Below the pieces are notes generated by a model that was not told where the DNA came from, did no database searches, and was given only the letters and a program-made list of their open reading frames with translations. Shown one piece after another: positions 43,408 to 55,690 of a stretch of DNA of 64,000 nucleotides. Source of the DNA: Bacteroidales bacterium (GTDB lineage: Bacteria > Bacteroidota > Bacteroidia > Bacteroidales > Muribaculaceae); NCBI GenBank assembly GCA_015061085.1, contig SUXG01000003.1, positions 1 to 64,000 on the forward strand, read 5' to 3'. Within the stretch, counting starts at the first letter, position 1, and every line of letters starts with the position of its first letter. The position numbers and the translations under genes are program-made.

Positions 43408-43587
43408 TTAGGCGTTGATAACTTCAACCAAGTGACGTACTTTATTTACCATTCCCATAATTGCAGGACTATCTTCCTTTACAACTACTTGGTTCATTTT
43501 TCTCAATCCAAGAGCATCAAGCGTTCTCTTTTGAACGGCCGGACAATTGATGCGGCTCTTTACTTGTTTAATTTTAATCTGTGCCAT
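43408..43587 (-). CDS. rpmD: 50S ribosomal protein L30
   Basis: A 59-residue protein ([35 protein letters not shown]). The start at 43587 (MAQIK) is chosen over the track start two codons upstream, because it matches the family and leaves eight bases to rpsE. Confidence 0.96.
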   Translation of the reverse strand: MAQIKIKQVKSRINCPAVQKRTLDALGLRKMNQVVVKEDSPAIMGMVNKVRHLVEVINA

Positions 43588-43595
43588 ATTCAATA

Positions 43596-44117
43596 TTATT
43601 TGCCGTTAAACACTTTTTCTACTGATACTCCACGATTTTGAGCGATTTGTGCAGGACTACGCATTTCACCAAGTGCTGCGATAGTCGCTTTCACCAAGTT
43701 GTGAGGGTTAGATGATCCTTTTGATTTTGCAAGTACGTCTGTGATACCTACGCTTTCAAATACGGCACGCATCGCACCACCTGCTTTTACCCCTGTACCG
43801 GTAGATGCCGGTTTCATCAAAACACGTGAACCACCGAATTTTGCAACTTGTTCATGAGGAATTGTTCCTTTATGTACCGGAACTCTGATAAGGTTCTTCT
43901 TTGCTGATTCTACGCCTTTTGCGATTGCTGCAGTTACTTCATTTGCCTTACCAAGACCCCAGCCTACTACGCCATCTTCGTTACCTACGACAACGATAGC
44001 AGCAAAACTGAAAGCACGTCCACCCTTTGTAACCTTTGTTACACGATTGATGGCTACAAGACGGTCCTTCAATTCCAAATCATTTGTTGACTTTACTCTG
44101 TTATTCTTATTTGCCAT
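43596..44117 (-). CDS. rpsE: 30S ribosomal protein S5
   Basis: A 173-residue fidelity protein: double-stranded RNA-binding-like N-terminal domain ([28 protein letters not shown]) and a C-terminal domain. It lies between rplR and rpmD. Confidence 0.98.
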   Translation of the reverse strand: MANKNNRVKSTNDLELKDRLVAINRVTKVTKGGRAFSFAAIVVVGNEDGVVGWGLGKANEVTAAIAKGVESAKKNLIRVPVHKGTIPHEQVAKFGGSRVLMKPASTGTGVKAGGAMRAVFESVGITDVLAKSKGSSNPHNLVKATIAALGEMRSPAQIAQNRGVSVEKVFNGK

Positions 44118-44125
44118 GATTCCAA

Positions 44126-44467
44126 TTAAAATTTAAGACCGGCTTTGCGTGCTGCATCGGCCAATGATTTAACTCTACCATGGAAAAGGTAACCATTTCT
44201 GTCGAATACAACTTCTGTGATACCCATTTCCATTGCTTTTTTAGCAATTGCTTCACCAACTCTTTCTGAGATCTCGCATTTTGTTCCTTCTGCAATTCCT
44301 TTTGAAGATGCTGCACAAAGTGTCTTGCCTGCCAAATCGTCAATTAGTTGAACATAGATTGCTTTATTACTGCGAAATACTGTCATACGTGGACGCTGAG
44401 CAGTGCCTGAAATTTTACCGCGAATACGCGTTTTAATCTTATTTCTTCTTGCTATCTTAGATACCAT
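44126..44467 (-). CDS. rplR: 50S ribosomal protein L18
   Basis: A 113-residue 5S rRNA-binding protein: basic N-terminus ([25 protein letters not shown]) and C-terminal [27 protein letters not shown]-type motif (here [21 protein letters not shown]). Confidence 0.98.
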   Translation of the reverse strand: MVSKIARRNKIKTRIRGKISGTAQRPRMTVFRSNKAIYVQLIDDLAGKTLCAASSKGIAEGTKCEISERVGEAIAKKAMEMGITEVVFDRNGYLFHGRVKSLADAARKAGLKF

Positions 44468-44483
44468 GATTTCTTAATTTTAA

Positions 44484-45038
44484 TTATTTAGCACTTGCCG
44501 ATTTACCCGACTTACGACGAATTACTTCGCCAACAAACTTAATACCCTTACCCTTGTATGGTTCAGGCTTACGCAATGAACGAATCTTTGCGCATACTTG
44601 ACCTAGCAATTGCTTGTCAGCAGACTCAAGAATGATAAGAGGGTTCTTATTTCTTTCTGTCTTTGCCTCAACCTTTATCTCTTTAGGCATTTTAATATAA
44701 ATTGCGTGAGAGAAACCGAGAGCCAATTCTAATACTTGACCGGTTGATGTTGCACGATAACCGACACCTACAAGTTCCATTTCCTTCTTATAGCCTTCTG
44801 AAACACCAACTACCATGTTGTTAATCAATGCACGATACAAACCATGAAGTGAACGATGTTCGCGAGCGTCTGATGGACGTGTCAACTCGATTTTTCCTTC
44901 TTCAACATTTACTGTGATTTCAGGATTTACTTCTTGAGAAAGTTCTCCCTTAGGGCCTTTTACTGTTACTACGTTATCCTTAACCTGGATGCTTACGCCA
45001 GCAGGTACTGTGATCGGTGATTTACCTATTCTTGACAT
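44484..45038 (-). CDS. rplF: 50S ribosomal protein L6
   Basis: A 184-residue protein with two homologous domains; MSRIGKSPITVPAGVSIQV at the start and the C-terminal signature PEPYKGKGIKFVGEVIRRKSGKSA. Confidence 0.98.
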   Translation of the reverse strand: MSRIGKSPITVPAGVSIQVKDNVVTVKGPKGELSQEVNPEITVNVEEGKIELTRPSDAREHRSLHGLYRALINNMVVGVSEGYKKEMELVGVGYRATSTGQVLELALGFSHAIYIKMPKEIKVEAKTERNKNPLIILESADKQLLGQVCAKIRSLRKPEPYKGKGIKFVGEVIRRKSGKSASAK

Positions 45039-45056
45039 ATCAATACCTCCTTCCGA

Positions 45057-45455
45057 TTAATAAACATAACATAATACTTCACCACCGATTTTCTTCTCTT
45101 TAGCTTCCTTGTTTGTCATAACACCTTGAGAAGTTGAAATGATGGCAATACCTAAACCATTCAATACACGTGGCATTTCCTTGTAGCCTGTGTATTGACG
45201 AAGACCAGGACGAGATACGCGACCAAGAGCCTTGATTGCGTTTACTTTGTCAACCGGATCATACTTAAGCGCAATTTTAATCGCACCTGAAGGAGTGTTG
45301 TTCTCAACAAACTTATAGTTGAGGATATAACCCTGTTCGAATAGGATTTTTGTAATCTCCTTCTTCATTTTTGATGCAGGAACTTCTACTACACGGTGAC
45401 CCGCCTTAATAGCGTTCCTCAATCTTGTTAAATAATCTGCTATTGGATCAGTCAT
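45057..45455 (-). CDS. rpsH: 30S ribosomal protein S8
   Basis: A 132-residue 16S rRNA-binding protein (MTDPIADYLTRLRNAIKAGHRVVEVPASKMK; GLGIAIISTSQGVMTNKEAKEKKIGGEVLCYVY). A 76-base spacer separates it from rpsN, longer than its neighbours, and could hold an S8 regulatory site. No structure was resolved. Confidence 0.98.
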   Translation of the reverse strand: MTDPIADYLTRLRNAIKAGHRVVEVPASKMKKEITKILFEQGYILNYKFVENNTPSGAIKIALKYDPVDKVNAIKALGRVSRPGLRQYTGYKEMPRVLNGLGIAIISTSQGVMTNKEAKEKKIGGEVLCYVY

Positions 45456-45531
45456 TTTATTGATGTTTTAAATTGATTCAGATGTACTGAACAATATTTA
45501 ATACTCTCTTTTATAAAATTTGATGTAAAAA

Positions 45532-45834
45532 TTACCAACTTGCTTTCTTTACACCTGGGATAAGCCCCGCTGAAGCCATTTCACGGAATTGAATACGTGA
45601 AATTCCAAATTGACGCATAAAGCCTTTTGGACGGCCTGTGATTGAACAACGATTGTGAAGGCGTACTCTTGAAGCATTCTTTGGGAGCTTTTGAAGCTTT
45701 GTCAATGCATCATAGTCGATGTTGCCGTTTTCGTCAGCAAGTGCAGCTTTCTTAAGCGCAGCCTTGCGTTCTGCATACTTTGCAACCATTCTTTGACGCT
45801 TCACCTCGCGGGCTTTCATTGATTCTTTTGCCAT
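45532..45834 (-). CDS. rpsN: 30S ribosomal protein S14 (zinc-free form)
   Basis: A 100-residue long-form S14 lacking the two CxxC motifs of the zinc form. [20 protein letters not shown] and [26 protein letters not shown] are diagnostic. Three bases after rplE. Confidence 0.98.
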   Translation of the reverse strand: MAKESMKAREVKRQRMVAKYAERKAALKKAALADENGNIDYDALTKLQKLPKNASRVRLHNRCSITGRPKGFMRQFGISRIQFREMASAGLIPGVKKASW

Positions 45835-45837
45835 ATC

Positions 45838-46386
45838 TTATTTCTCGTTTTTAAATGGTAAGCCGAATTGTTTGAGAAGAGCAAAACCTTCTTCATCTGT
45901 GTTTGCAGATGTTACGAATGTGATATTCATACCCATCATCTTAGATACTGAATCAATATTGATTTCAGGGAAAATGATTTGCTCTGTAACACCAAGTGTG
46001 TAATTTCCACGTCCATCAAGTTTTGCATTAATACCCTTGAAGTCACGAATACGTGGCAATGCGACACGTACCAAACGTTCCAAGAATTCATACATGCGCT
46101 CGCGTCGAAGTGTTACCATTACACCAACAGGCATTTTCTTACGCAACTTAAAGTTAGAAATATCTTTACGTGAAAGTGTTGCTACTGCCTTTTGACCTGT
46201 GATAGCAGTCAATTCATTGATTGATGTTTCAATCAATTTCTTGTCTTGAGTTGCTGCACCCAAACCTTGATTGATAACGATCTTTTCAAGTCTTGGAACT
46301 TGCATCACTGTCTTGTAGTTAAACTCTTTCATTAGTGCAGGTACAATTCTTTCATTGTAATCCTTGCTAAGTGTTGTGCTAGCCAT
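45838..46386 (-). CDS. rplE: 50S ribosomal protein L5
   Basis: A 182-residue 5S rRNA- and P-site tRNA-contacting protein ([36 protein letters not shown]). Its ATG overlaps the rplX stop codon by one base (TAATG), indicating coupled translation. Confidence 0.98.
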   Translation of the reverse strand: MASTTLSKDYNERIVPALMKEFNYKTVMQVPRLEKIVINQGLGAATQDKKLIETSINELTAITGQKAVATLSRKDISNFKLRKKMPVGVMVTLRRERMYEFLERLVRVALPRIRDFKGINAKLDGRGNYTLGVTEQIIFPEINIDSVSKMMGMNITFVTSANTDEEGFALLKQFGLPFKNEK

Positions 46387-46706
46387 TACTTAATCTCCTC
46401 TCCTGATTTTTTTGAATAACGTACTAACTTACCTGCATCATTCAACTTACGACCGATACGAGTAGGCTTGCCACTCTTAGGATCTACAAGATTAAGATTA
46501 GAAATGTGTACAGGAGCTTCTATTTTCACGATTCCACCTTGTGGATATTTAGCACTAGGTTTTGTGCTCTTAGAGACGATATTAACACCCTCTACAATTG
46601 CACGGTTTTTCTTAACCTGCACAGAGAGTACTCGTCCTGTTTTGCCCTTATCATCACCTGCAAGGACAGAAACGATATCACCCTTTTTAATATGTAATTT
46701 TGCCAT
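46386..46706 (-). CDS. rplX: 50S ribosomal protein L24
   Basis: A 106-residue assembly initiator with KOW motif ([23 protein letters not shown]). Confidence 0.98.
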   Translation of the reverse strand: MAKLHIKKGDIVSVLAGDDKGKTGRVLSVQVKKNRAIVEGVNIVSKSTKPSAKYPQGGIVKIEAPVHISNLNLVDPKSGKPTRIGRKLNDAGKLVRYSKKSGEEIK

Positions 46707-46726
46707 TACTTAAATTCTTTAGCTGA

Positions 46727-47092
46727 TTAGAGAACTTCTGGAGCAAGTGATACTATCTTCATGTTCACTGCACGCAATTCACGCGCTACAGGGCCGAAAA
46801 TACGGCTACCACGAATTTCACCTGCATTATTCAATAACACACAAGCATTGTCATCAAAACGAATGTAGCTACCATCTGCACGACGAATTTCTTTCTTTGT
46901 GCGAACAACAATCGCTTTTGATACTGTACCCTTCTTAACATCTGATGAAGGGATAACGCTCTTAACCGAAACTACGATAATGTCGCCAACTGATGCGTAA
47001 CGACGACCTGTACCGCCTAGTACGTGGATACAAAGTGCTTCTTTTGCACCACTGTTATCTGCTACTGTCAAACGTGATTCACTCTGTATCAT
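46727..47092 (-). CDS. rplN: 50S ribosomal protein L14
   Basis: A 121-residue subunit-interface protein ([27 protein letters not shown]). Two bases after rpsQ. Confidence 0.98.
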   Translation of the reverse strand: MIQSESRLTVADNSGAKEALCIHVLGGTGRRYASVGDIIVVSVKSVIPSSDVKKGTVSKAIVVRTKKEIRRADGSYIRFDDNACVLLNNAGEIRGSRIFGPVARELRAVNMKIVSLAPEVL

Positions 47093-47094
47093 AA

Positions 47095-47355
47095 TTACTT
47101 AACTTTTTCGATTATTTCAACAAGTCTCCATCTCTTAGTCTTGCTCAATGGACGAGTTTCCATTAGACGCACTGTGTCGCCGATTGAACACTCGTTGTTT
47201 TCATCATGAGCATGATACTTCTTTGTCTTATTGACAAACTTACCATAAATTGGGTGTTTCTCTTTCCACTTAATCTCAACAGTGATTGTCTTATCACCCT
47301 TGTTGCTAGAAACAACCCCAATTCTTTCTTTTCTTAAATGTCTTTTTACTTCCAT
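47095..47355 (-). CDS. rpsQ: 30S ribosomal protein S17
   Basis: An 86-residue OB-fold 16S rRNA-binding protein ([57 protein letters not shown]). Confidence 0.98.
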   Translation of the reverse strand: MEVKRHLRKERIGVVSSNKGDKTITVEIKWKEKHPIYGKFVNKTKKYHAHDENNECSIGDTVRLMETRPLSKTKRWRLVEIIEKVK

Positions 47356-47376
47356 TTTCTTAAATACTTAATGGGA

Positions 47377-47592
47377 TTATTCAACTACAGAAGCATTTTG
47401 AGCTTCAATTTCCTTTTGACGCAACACGGTCTTCAGACGAGCAATCTCGCGACGATCAGAAGTGATCTTCGCGGGATTGTCTATAGGAGATATCGCGTGC
47501 GTTACTTTCAATTCACGATAAGCTTTCTCAGCAACCTCAATTTGGGCTTTGAGTTCTTTAATGCTTAATTCCTTGATTTCTTCCTTTTTCAT
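47377..47592 (-). CDS. rpmC: 50S ribosomal protein L29
   Basis: A 71-residue two-helix protein at the exit tunnel (MKKEEIKELSIKELKAQIEVAEKAYRELK; ARLKTVLRQKE). Confidence 0.97.
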   Translation of the reverse strand: MKKEEIKELSIKELKAQIEVAEKAYRELKVTHAISPIDNPAKITSDRREIARLKTVLRQKEIEAQNASVVE

Positions 47593-47608
47593 TGTTAAAA
47601 TTTATTTA

Positions 47609-48040
47609 TTATACGTTCTGTGAAGGATCATAGTCTCTTCTCACAACGAATTTTGTAATAACAGGAAGTTTTTGTGCAGCAAGACGAAGTGCTTCTTTTG
47701 CAATGTCATAGCTTACACCTTCAACTTCGATAAGGATACGTCCCGGAGTAACAGGCGCTACGTAACCTTCCGGGTTACCTTTACCTTTACCCATACGTAC
47801 TTCTGCAGGCTTCTTAGTGATTGGTTTGTCCGGGAAAATACGGATCCAAATCTGACCTTGACGCTGCATATAACGTGTCACAGCGATACGAGCTGCCTCA
47901 ATTTGACGTCCTGTAATCCATTTTGCTTCAAGAGTTTTGATGCCAAAAGATCCAAAAGCCAATTGATTGCCACGTTGAGCCTCACCTTTCATGCGGCCCT
48001 TTTGTGATCTACGATATCTGGTTTTCTTTGGTTGTAACAT
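47609..48040 (-). CDS. rplP: 50S ribosomal protein L16
   Basis: A 143-residue protein organising the A site ([60 protein letters not shown]). Confidence 0.98.
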   Translation of the reverse strand: MLQPKKTRYRRSQKGRMKGEAQRGNQLAFGSFGIKTLEAKWITGRQIEAARIAVTRYMQRQGQIWIRIFPDKPITKKPAEVRMGKGKGNPEGYVAPVTPGRILIEVEGVSYDIAKEALRLAAQKLPVITKFVVRRDYDPSQNV

Positions 48041-48060
48041 TGTTCTGTAATCTCAGTTAA

Positions 48061-48801
48061 TTAACGATTGTTGTTTTTCTTATTACGGAAACCACCCTTG
48101 CGAGCGCCACCACCTTGACGTGCGCCTTCCTTAGAATTTGCAGTGTATTGTGGTGTAAGATCACGTTTGCCATAAACTTCTCCACGGCAAATCCAAACCT
48201 TGATACCGATAATACCTACTTTAGTTAATGCTTCAACAAGTGCGTAATCGATGTCTGCACGTAATGTATGAAGCGGTGTTCTACCTTCTTTATACATTTC
48301 AGAACGCGCCATTTCAGCACCATTCAAACGTCCGCTTACTTGTACTTTGATACCTTCAGCGCCCATACGCATTGTTGATGCAATTGCCATCTTAACAGCA
48401 CGACGATAAGCAATCTTGCCTTCTACTTGACGTGCAATGTTAGCTGCAACGATTTCAGCATCCAATTCAGGACGTTTGATTTCGTGGATATTAATCTGAA
48501 CTTCCTTGTCTGTAAGTTTCTTGAGTTCTTCTTTAAGAGCATCAACATCCTTACCGCCCTTACCGATAATCATACCAGGACGAGAAGTGCAGATTGTCAC
48601 TGTCACCATCTTAAGCGTACGCTCAATGATAATTCTAGAAACGCTAGCTTTAGAAAGACGAGTTTGGAGATATTTACGAATCTTACTGTCTTCAAGAAGA
48701 GTTTCACCAAACTTCTTACCTTTCTTGCCACCATACCAGTTAGAGTCCCAACCGCGGATGACACCTAAACGATTTGCAATAGGATTTACTTTCTGACCCA
48801 T
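48061..48801 (-). CDS. rpsC: 30S ribosomal protein S3
   Basis: A 246-residue mRNA-entry protein with KH domain ([30 protein letters not shown]). The C-terminal tail is Gly/Lys/Asn rich ([21 protein letters not shown]), a modest extension. Confidence 0.98.
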   Translation of the reverse strand: MGQKVNPIANRLGVIRGWDSNWYGGKKGKKFGETLLEDSKIRKYLQTRLSKASVSRIIIERTLKMVTVTICTSRPGMIIGKGGKDVDALKEELKKLTDKEVQINIHEIKRPELDAEIVAANIARQVEGKIAYRRAVKMAIASTMRMGAEGIKVQVSGRLNGAEMARSEMYKEGRTPLHTLRADIDYALVEALTKVGIIGIKVWICRGEVYGKRDLTPQYTANSKEGARQGGGARKGGFRNKKNNNR

Positions 48802-48808
48802 CTTTTAA

Positions 48809-49216
48809 TTAAGCTTTAGCGTTATTATCTTTTGTATCCACAAACAATGTCACATGATTAGAGCGCTTACGAATTCTGTAGCCTCTACCTTGTGGAGCAG
48901 GACGAAGACGCTTAAGCATCGGAGCGCAATCTACAAAAATTGTAGTTACAAATAATTCACCTTGCTCAGCCTTGCGTTCGTTCTTTTGCTCCCAGTTAGC
49001 GATTGCAGAGCGGAGAAGTTTTTCTACACGCTGTGCAGCCTCTTTATTTGAGAATTTAAGGATGCCAAGAGCTTTGAATACTTCTTGACCGCGCACCATG
49101 TCAGCGACTAAACGCATTTTACGTGGAGATGTCGGAACATTGCGCAGCTTAGCGAAGCTCTGAGATTTACGGGCCTCCTTTATCATTTCAGCTGATTGTC
49201 TTTTTCTTACACCCAT
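48809..49216 (-). CDS. rplV: 50S ribosomal protein L22
   Basis: A 135-residue exit-tunnel protein ([55 protein letters not shown]-like [20 protein letters not shown] in the beta loop). Confidence 0.98.
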   Translation of the reverse strand: MGVRKRQSAEMIKEARKSQSFAKLRNVPTSPRKMRLVADMVRGQEVFKALGILKFSNKEAAQRVEKLLRSAIANWEQKNERKAEQGELFVTTIFVDCAPMLKRLRPAPQGRGYRIRKRSNHVTLFVDTKDNNAKA

Positions 49217-49259
49217 TGTATTTTATTCTTTATTTTTCTTGAATTAATATTACGGGCCA

Positions 49260-49529
49260 TTATTTCTTCTTGTTACCACCGTGACCACGGAAGTTACGAG
49301 TCGGAGCAAATTCTCCGAGCTTGTGACCAACCATGTTTTCAGTTACGTAAACAGGAATGAACTTGTTACCATTGTGTACCGCGAAAGTGTGACCTACGAA
49401 ATCCGGAGAAATCATTGAAGCACGACTCCATGTCTTAATTACAGACTTCTTGCCTGATTCTTCCATTGCAGCCACTTTCTTTTCGAGCTTAACGCTGATA
49501 AATGGTCCTTTTTTTAATGAACGACTCAT
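49260..49529 (-). CDS. rpsS: 30S ribosomal protein S19
   Basis: An 89-residue head protein ([60 protein letters not shown]). Confidence 0.98.
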   Translation of the reverse strand: MSRSLKKGPFISVKLEKKVAAMEESGKKSVIKTWSRASMISPDFVGHTFAVHNGNKFIPVYVTENMVGHKLGEFAPTRNFRGHGGNKKK

Positions 49530-49548
49530 AGTTGTTTAATTAATCAAT

Positions 49549-50376
49549 TTACTTTTTTCTTCTTTCAATAATGTACTTAGAAGACTGTTTCTTAGGAGCA
49601 CGTGTCTTCAAGCCCTTAGCATACAAGCCTGTACGTGAACGTGGATGACCTCCGGAAGCACGTCCTTCACCACCACCCATAGGGTGATCTACTGGATTCA
49701 TTACAACACCACGGTTGTGTGGACGTCTGCCGAGGTGACGAGTTCTACCTGCCTTACCTGAGCGTTCAAGAGCATGGTCAGAGTTACCAACTACGCCTAC
49801 TGTCGCTTTACAAGTAGCAAGGACTTTGCGTGTTTCTCCTGAAGGTAATTTGATAATTGCGTAATCGCCTTCACGCGATGTCAACTGAGCGAACGTACCT
49901 GCTGAACGAGCCATAGAAGCTCCTTGTCCAGGACGTAGTTCAATACAATGGATTACTGTACCTACAGGTATCTTATTTAGTGGCAATGCATTACCTACTT
50001 CAGGTGCTGCATCAGGACCACTTACGACTGTAGTGCCAACTTCCAATCCGTTGGGTGCAATCATATAAGCTTTTGTTCCATCAACATAGTAAAGCAATGC
50101 GATACGAGCCGAACGGTTAGGATCGTATTCGATTGACTTAACTACTGCTGGTACACCGTCTTTTGTTCTCTTAAAGTCTATGATACGATATCTACGTTTG
50201 TGACCACCTCCACGATAACGTGTAGCAAGGTGTCCTTCAACGTTACGACCACCAGTAGAACGCTTTCCTACTGTTAGAGATTTTTCTGGTGTAGTAGCAG
50301 TGATTGTTCCTTTAAATACACCAATAATTTTGTGACGTTGCCCCGGTGTAGTGGGCTTAAATTTTCTAACTGCCAT
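49549..50376 (-). CDS. rplB: 50S ribosomal protein L2
   Basis: A 275-residue protein essential for subunit joining and the peptidyl-transferase centre ([47 protein letters not shown], containing the key His). Confidence 0.98.
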   Translation of the reverse strand: MAVRKFKPTTPGQRHKIIGVFKGTITATTPEKSLTVGKRSTGGRNVEGHLATRYRGGGHKRRYRIIDFKRTKDGVPAVVKSIEYDPNRSARIALLYYVDGTKAYMIAPNGLEVGTTVVSGPDAAPEVGNALPLNKIPVGTVIHCIELRPGQGASMARSAGTFAQLTSREGDYAIIKLPSGETRKVLATCKATVGVVGNSDHALERSGKAGRTRHLGRRPHNRGVVMNPVDHPMGGGEGRASGGHPRSRTGLYAKGLKTRAPKKQSSKYIIERRKK

Positions 50377-50384
50377 TCTTTTTA

Positions 50385-50675
50385 TTAAATATTGCTATAG
50401 TAGTCAATTGTTTGTCCTTCAGCAACCATTACAATGGCTTTCTTGAAAGCAGCTGTTTTTCCTTTAAGCAATCCACTCTTAGTATAACGCTGTTTTCTTT
50501 TGCCGGCAAAGTTTGCTGTGTTTACTTTAACCACTCTGACGTTGTACAATTTCTCTACAATGTCCTTGATTTGAAATTTGTTTGCGTCTGGAGACACAGC
50601 AAAAGTGTAACGATTTAGCTTTTCAGTAAGTGCTGTAGCCTTTTCTGTTACGATTGGTCTAATTTGAATATCCAT
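50385..50675 (-). CDS. rplW: 50S ribosomal protein L23
   Basis: A 96-residue exit-site protein that docks trigger factor and SRP ([11 protein letters not shown]-type start [32 protein letters not shown]). Confidence 0.97.
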   Translation of the reverse strand: MDIQIRPIVTEKATALTEKLNRYTFAVSPDANKFQIKDIVEKLYNVRVVKVNTANFAGKRKQRYTKSGLLKGKTAAFKKAIVMVAEGQTIDYYSNI

Positions 50676-50697
50676 AATTTTCTATATCTCCTTTGAA

Positions 50698-51333
50698 TTA
50701 AAGTTCATTTATTTGATTTACGCTATCTTCTGTCAATACTAACGCGTTATTATTCAATATTGCGTATGTATTTAGCTCTCTTGCAACGATTGTTTTTGCA
50801 TTCGCCACATTTCGAACAGACAAATATACGTTTTTATTTGCTTCTGACAAAACTAAAAGGACTTTTTTATCATCTATTTTAAGATTTTTTGCCAAATCCA
50901 TGTAGTTTTTAGTCTTTGGAGCCTCAAAAGTGAAGTTTTCCACTACAATTATCTCATTGTTCTGAGCTTTTGCAGTAAGAGCAAGTTTACGAGCCAATCC
51001 TTTCACTTTTTTATTGATTTTGAATCTATAGTCACGAGGTTTTGGACCGAATACTCTACCACCACCGATAAGCACCGGAGAGTTGATGTCACCACGACGT
51101 GCACCGCCACCACCTTTTTGACGACCGAGCTTGCGAGTTGATCCAGAAACTTCACTACGTTCTTTGCTCTTGTGAGTTCCTTGACGTTGGTTAGCGAGGT
51201 ATTGTTTTACGTCGAGATACACTACGTGTTCTGGATTAGCCTCGTTACCGGATGTATAAGCGAAAACTTCATCATTCAGGGTAATTTTACGCCCTGTATC
51301 TTGTCCTTTAATGTTATATACTGCTACTTCCAT
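50698..51333 (-). CDS. rplD: 50S ribosomal protein L4
   Basis: A 211-residue protein whose extended loop ([41 protein letters not shown]) lines the exit tunnel. Its ATG overlaps the rplC stop by one base (TAATG). Confidence 0.98.
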   Translation of the reverse strand: MEVAVYNIKGQDTGRKITLNDEVFAYTSGNEANPEHVVYLDVKQYLANQRQGTHKSKERSEVSGSTRKLGRQKGGGGARRGDINSPVLIGGGRVFGPKPRDYRFKINKKVKGLARKLALTAKAQNNEIIVVENFTFEAPKTKNYMDLAKNLKIDDKKVLLVLSEANKNVYLSVRNVANAKTIVARELNTYAILNNNALVLTEDSVNQINEL

Positions 51334-51950
51334 TATTTCTCAACTATAACGATTGAACCTTTACTACCTGGGATAGAACCCTTAATCATTAACAAATTGT
51401 GCTCTGGGAGGATCTTGATAACTTGAAGGTTTTGAATTGTAACACGTTCGTTACCTGTTTGACCCGCCATGCGCATACCCTTGAATACTTTTGCAGGGTA
51501 AGAACAAGCACCAATTGAACCCGGTGCACGAAGACGATTGTGTTGACCGTGCGTTCTTTGACCAACACCACCGAAGCCATGACGTTTTACAACGCCTTGG
51601 AATCCTTTACCCTTTGAAGTACCTACTACGTCAACAAAACCTCCTTCTTCGAAGATTTCTACTGTGAGAGTTTCACCTAAAGCAGGCAAATTTGTAAATG
51701 ATTTGAACTCGGCCAAGTGTCTCATTGGAGCTACTCCTGCTTTCTTGAAGTGACCAGCTTCAGGCTTAGTTGTGTGCTTTTCCTTCTTTTCTTGGAAACC
51801 AACTTGAACAGCTTGATAGCCATCATTTTCAATAGTCTTGATTTGAGTAACTACACAAGGACCTACTTCGATAACAGTGCACGGAATATTTTTTCCGTCG
51901 GCACTGAAAACGGATGTCATTCCGATTTTCTTTCCTAATAATCCTGGCAT
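51333..51950 (-). CDS. rplC: 50S ribosomal protein L3
   Basis: A 205-residue assembly initiator ([52 protein letters not shown]). Confidence 0.98.
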   Translation of the reverse strand: MPGLLGKKIGMTSVFSADGKNIPCTVIEVGPCVVTQIKTIENDGYQAVQVGFQEKKEKHTTKPEAGHFKKAGVAPMRHLAEFKSFTNLPALGETLTVEIFEEGGFVDVVGTSKGKGFQGVVKRHGFGGVGQRTHGQHNRLRAPGSIGACSYPAKVFKGMRMAGQTGNERVTIQNLQVIKILPEHNLLMIKGSIPGSKGSIVIVEK

Positions 51951-51977
51951 TTCTACTAATTTTTTAAATTAAATTAA

Positions 51978-52283
51978 TCACACTTTAATTGACACATCTA
52001 CGCCGCTAGGCAATTCAAGTTTCATAAGAGCGTCTACAGTCTTAGATGTAGAACTGTAAATGTCGATAAGACGCTGGAATGAAGACAACTGGAACTGTTC
52101 GCGTGACTTTTTGTTTACGAAAGTCGAGCGGTTAACAGTAAAGATACGTTTGTGAGTGGGAAGCGGAATTGGACCGCTTACCACTGCACCTGTAGCCTTA
52201 ACTGTCTTTACAATCTTTTCAGCTGATTTATCAACCAAGCTGTGATCGTAAGATTTCAATTTAATTCTAATTTTTTGGCTCAT
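51978..52283 (-). CDS. rpsJ: 30S ribosomal protein S10
   Basis: A 101-residue head protein ([61 protein letters not shown]). It follows fusA directly by 16 bases; tuf, which stands here in Proteobacteria, is absent. Confidence 0.98.
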   Translation of the reverse strand: MSQKIRIKLKSYDHSLVDKSAEKIVKTVKATGAVVSGPIPLPTHKRIFTVNRSTFVNKKSREQFQLSSFQRLIDIYSSTSKTVDALMKLELPSGVDVSIKV

Positions 52284-52299
52284 ATATTTTTAAATAAAT

Positions 52300-54420
52300 T
52301 TATTTCAACAAATCAACACGACCTTGACATTCTGTAAGAACGTTCCTAGCGATTGAAGAGCTAACCTCAGCATAGTGAGAGAATGTCATTGTAGAAGTTG
52401 CACGACCTGATGTGATTGTACGGAGTGCAGTCACATAACCAAACATTTCAGCAAGTGGAGATTTAGCTTTCACGATACGAGCACCGCTACGGCTTGTTTC
52501 CATACCTTCTACTTGACCACGACGCTTGTTAAGGTCACCAATTACATCACCCATTGATTCTTCCGGTGTAACAACTTCAATCTTCATGATAGGCTCTTGA
52601 AGCACAGGACCTGCCTTTTCACAAGCCTTCTTGAATGCTTGGATAGCACAAAGTTCGAATGAAAGTTGGTCAGAGTCAACCGGGTGGAAGCTACCATCGA
52701 GAAGTGTAACCTTGAGTTGTTCTACAGGATAACCAGCAAGAACACCATTCTTCATTGCAGTTTGGAAACCCTTTTGAACAGATGGGATATATTCCTTCGG
52801 AACGTTACCACCCTTAACTTCGTCGATGAATTGCAAGCTACCTTCGAAGCCTTCATCTACAGGCTCAACGCGAACGATAATGTCTGCAAACTTACCACGA
52901 CCACCGGTTTGCTTCTTGAATGTTTCACGAAGTTCAACAGCTTGTGTAATAGCCTCTTTGTAAGTAACTTGTGGACGACCTTGGTTACACTCTACCTTGA
53001 ACTCACGACGGAGACGGTCGATAATAATATCGAGGTGAAGCTCACCCATACCGCTGATAACAGTTTGACCTGTTTCCTCGTTAGTTTCAACGCGGAATGT
53101 CGGGTCTTCTTCAGCAAGTTTTTGAAGACCTACTCCAAGTTTATCAAGGTCTTTTTGAGTCTTAGGCTCTACTGCGATACCAATCACAGGATCTGGGAAT
53201 TCCATTGCTTCAAGTACAATTGGAGCATCCTCTGCACAGAGAGTGTCACCTGTGCGAATATCTTTAAAGCCAACTCCTGCGCCAATATCACCACATCCGA
53301 TAACTTCTCTTGGATTTTGCTTATTAGAGTGCATTTGGAAAAGGCGTGAGATACGTTCTTTCTTTCCTGAGCGACTATTGAAACAGTAACTACCAGCAAC
53401 CATTTCACCAGAGTAAACACGGAAGAAACAAAGACGACCTACGTATGGGTCTGTCGCAATCTTAAATGCAAGAGCAGCCAAAGGCTCTTCTGCACTTGGT
53501 TTACGTGTGATGATTGATTCAGGATCGCCAACCTCATGACCTTCGATAGCACTTTGGTCAGCAGGTGATGGAAGGTAAGCACATACGTTATCAAGCAATG
53601 CTTGAACACCCTTGTTCTTGAAAGATGAACCACAAGTCATTGGGTTAACGTGCATACCGAGAGTTGCTGTACGGATTGCTGATTTGATTTCCTCTACTGT
53701 GATTGTAGATGGGTCATCAAAGTATTTTTCCATAAACGCTTCGTCAAACTCAGCAAGAGTTTCAAGCATTTTATCTCTCCACTCTTCAGCTTCAGGAAGA
53801 AGGTTAGCAGGAATATCTTCGATTGAATATTCAGCACCCATAGTTTCATCGTGCCAGAAGTATGCCTTCATCGTAACGAGGTCAACTACGCCCTTGAATG
53901 TTTCTTCAGCACCGATTGGAATTTGGATTGGAAGCGGGTTAGCACCGAGCACTTCACGTACTTGGCGAACCACCTCAAAGAAGTTAGCACCAGAACGGTC
54001 CATCTTGTTGACATAACCGATACGTGGCACATTATATTTGTCAGCTTGACGCCAAACTGTTTCTGACTGAGGCTCAACACCACCTACTGCACAAAATGCA
54101 GCTACAGCACCGTCGAGTACACGCAAAGAACGTTCTACTTCCACTGTAAAGTCAACGTGTCCCGGAGTATCAATAAGGTTAATCTTGTATTGAGTACCAT
54201 TATATTTCCAGAACGCTGTTGTTGCAGCAGATGTAATTGTGATACCACGTTCTTGTTCCTGTTCCATCCAGTCCATTGTAGCTCCACCATCGTGAACTTC
54301 ACCAATTTTGTGAGTAAGACCTGTATAGAAGAGGATACGTTCAGAAGTAGTTGTCTTACCGGCATCGATGTGAGCCATGATACCGATATTTCTGGTAAGT
54401 TTAAGATCTTCTTTTGCCAT
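52300..54420 (-). CDS. fusA: Elongation factor G
   Basis: A 706-residue translational GTPase that drives translocation. The P-loop [19 protein letters not shown] (residues about 16-34), [24 protein letters not shown] and [10 protein letters not shown] are all intact, and domains III-V are complete. It lies in the str operon between rpsG and rpsJ, 22 bases after rpsG, and is the usual target of fusidic acid. Confidence 0.98.
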   Translation of the reverse strand: MAKEDLKLTRNIGIMAHIDAGKTTTSERILFYTGLTHKIGEVHDGGATMDWMEQEQERGITITSAATTAFWKYNGTQYKINLIDTPGHVDFTVEVERSLRVLDGAVAAFCAVGGVEPQSETVWRQADKYNVPRIGYVNKMDRSGANFFEVVRQVREVLGANPLPIQIPIGAEETFKGVVDLVTMKAYFWHDETMGAEYSIEDIPANLLPEAEEWRDKMLETLAEFDEAFMEKYFDDPSTITVEEIKSAIRTATLGMHVNPMTCGSSFKNKGVQALLDNVCAYLPSPADQSAIEGHEVGDPESIITRKPSAEEPLAALAFKIATDPYVGRLCFFRVYSGEMVAGSYCFNSRSGKKERISRLFQMHSNKQNPREVIGCGDIGAGVGFKDIRTGDTLCAEDAPIVLEAMEFPDPVIGIAVEPKTQKDLDKLGVGLQKLAEEDPTFRVETNEETGQTVISGMGELHLDIIIDRLRREFKVECNQGRPQVTYKEAITQAVELRETFKKQTGGRGKFADIIVRVEPVDEGFEGSLQFIDEVKGGNVPKEYIPSVQKGFQTAMKNGVLAGYPVEQLKVTLLDGSFHPVDSDQLSFELCAIQAFKKACEKAGPVLQEPIMKIEVVTPEESMGDVIGDLNKRRGQVEGMETSRSGARIVKAKSPLAEMFGYVTALRTITSGRATSTMTFSHYAEVSSSIARNVLTECQGRVDLLK

Positions 54421-54442
54421 TGTGAAAAGTGTCTATCAATTA

Positions 54443-54919
54443 TTAAAATCTGAAGTGAGCGAATGCACGGTTAGCTTCTGCCATACGATGCATATCTTCT
54501 TTACGTTTGAAAGCACCACCTTGCTCATTGAAAGCATCAACGATTTCTGCAGCAAGTTTGTCTGCCATAGTTTTACCACCACGCTTACGAGCGAAGATGA
54601 TAAGGTTCTTCATTGAGATAGACTCTTTACGATCCGGACGGATTTCAGTTGGAACTTGGAAAGTTGCACCACCGATACGGCGTGACTTAACTTCCACTTG
54701 AGGAGTAATCTTTTCAAGAGCTGCTTTCCAGATTTCGAGAGCAGTCTTCTCCTCGTTAGGCAATTTAGACTTCACAGTCTCAAGAGCTGTATAGAAAATT
54801 GTGTATGCAGTATTCTTCTTACCATCATACATCAAGTGATTTACGAATTTTGTAACTCGCACATCATTAAAAACAGGATCCGGAAGGATCACTCTTTTTT
54901 TGGGTTTTGCTTTTCTCAT
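54443..54919 (-). CDS. rpsG: 30S ribosomal protein S7
   Basis: A 158-residue head-assembly protein ([62 protein letters not shown]). Separated from rpsL by 138 bases, which may carry regulatory structure. Confidence 0.98.
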   Translation of the reverse strand: MRKAKPKKRVILPDPVFNDVRVTKFVNHLMYDGKKNTAYTIFYTALETVKSKLPNEEKTALEIWKAALEKITPQVEVKSRRIGGATFQVPTEIRPDRKESISMKNLIIFARKRGGKTMADKLAAEIVDAFNEQGGAFKRKEDMHRMAEANRAFAHFRF

Positions 54920-55057
54920 TTTTAAAAATTTGTGTTTTTGTTTTTGGCTGCATTTACTTCTTCAACGACATACTCTTATGTCATTTACTCAACCTTAGCC
55001 ATCCAATAAATCAAAAACTAGTTTTAAATTGTGATTTAATTGAATTTGCAGTTAATC

Positions 55058-55441
55058 TTATTTCTTAGCTGCTTTAGGACGTTTTGCTCCATATTTTGAG
55101 CGACGTTGCGTACGGCCGTTTACACCTGCAGTATCTAAAGTACCACGCACGATGTGATAACGAACACCCGGAAGGTCTTTAACACGACCACCACGTACCA
55201 TTACGATTGAGTGCTCCTGAAGGTTGTGACCTTCTCCCGGAATGTAAGAGTTGACTTCCTTACCGTTAGTCAAGCGCACACGCGCCACCTTACGCATAGC
55301 CGAGTTAGGCTTCTTAGGAGTTGTTGTGTAAACTCTCACGCAAACGCCACGACGTTGTGGGCATGAATCCAATGCCGGTGATTTGCTCTTATCCTGCAAA
55401 GCCACACGTCCTTTTCTTACTAATTGTTGAATTGTAGGCAT
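55058..55441 (-). CDS. rpsL: 30S ribosomal protein S12
   Basis: A 127-residue decoding-site protein ([60 protein letters not shown]). The PKKPNSA loop holds the Lys at the usual streptomycin-resistance position (wild-type Lys). First gene of the str-S10-spc-alpha cluster, with a promoter 140 bases upstream. Confidence 0.98.
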   Translation of the reverse strand: MPTIQQLVRKGRVALQDKSKSPALDSCPQRRGVCVRVYTTTPKKPNSAMRKVARVRLTNGKEVNSYIPGEGHNLQEHSIVMVRGGRVKDLPGVRYHIVRGTLDTAGVNGRTQRRSKYGAKRPKAAKK

Positions 55442-55578
55442 TCTTTGTCTTTTTTACGTTTATTTTTATTAATAATTTAAAATTTATTGGCTCTTTAATA
55501 CACCACACAAACGCCACCAAAAACCTATTAATCAGGCAATTAGCAACATTTGACCTCTAAATATCTTTAAAAGCGATG

Positions 55579-55610
55579 CAAAGTTACTAATAATTAACGA
55601 ATTACACAAA
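55579..55610 (-). promoter_or_regulatory. Promoter of the str-S10-spc-alpha ribosomal supercluster
   Basis: Minus strand TTTG (55610-55607), 20-base spacer, TAACTTTG (55586-55579). The leader before rpsL is about 130 bases. No other equally good promoter was seen inside the cluster. Confidence 0.7.
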
Positions 55611-55620
55611 CAATAAAGAC

Positions 55621-55654
55621 AAAAAAATTGAGCACAAATTTTATTCTGCACTCA
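55621..55654 (-). terminator. Terminator after the GlmU-like gene
   Basis: Minus strand TTGAGTGCA ... TGTGCTCAA followed by seven T, 37 bases past the stop. Confidence 0.75.
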
Positions 55655-55690
55655 ATCTTGCACTAATTCGCATTTCTTGCATCAAACCAT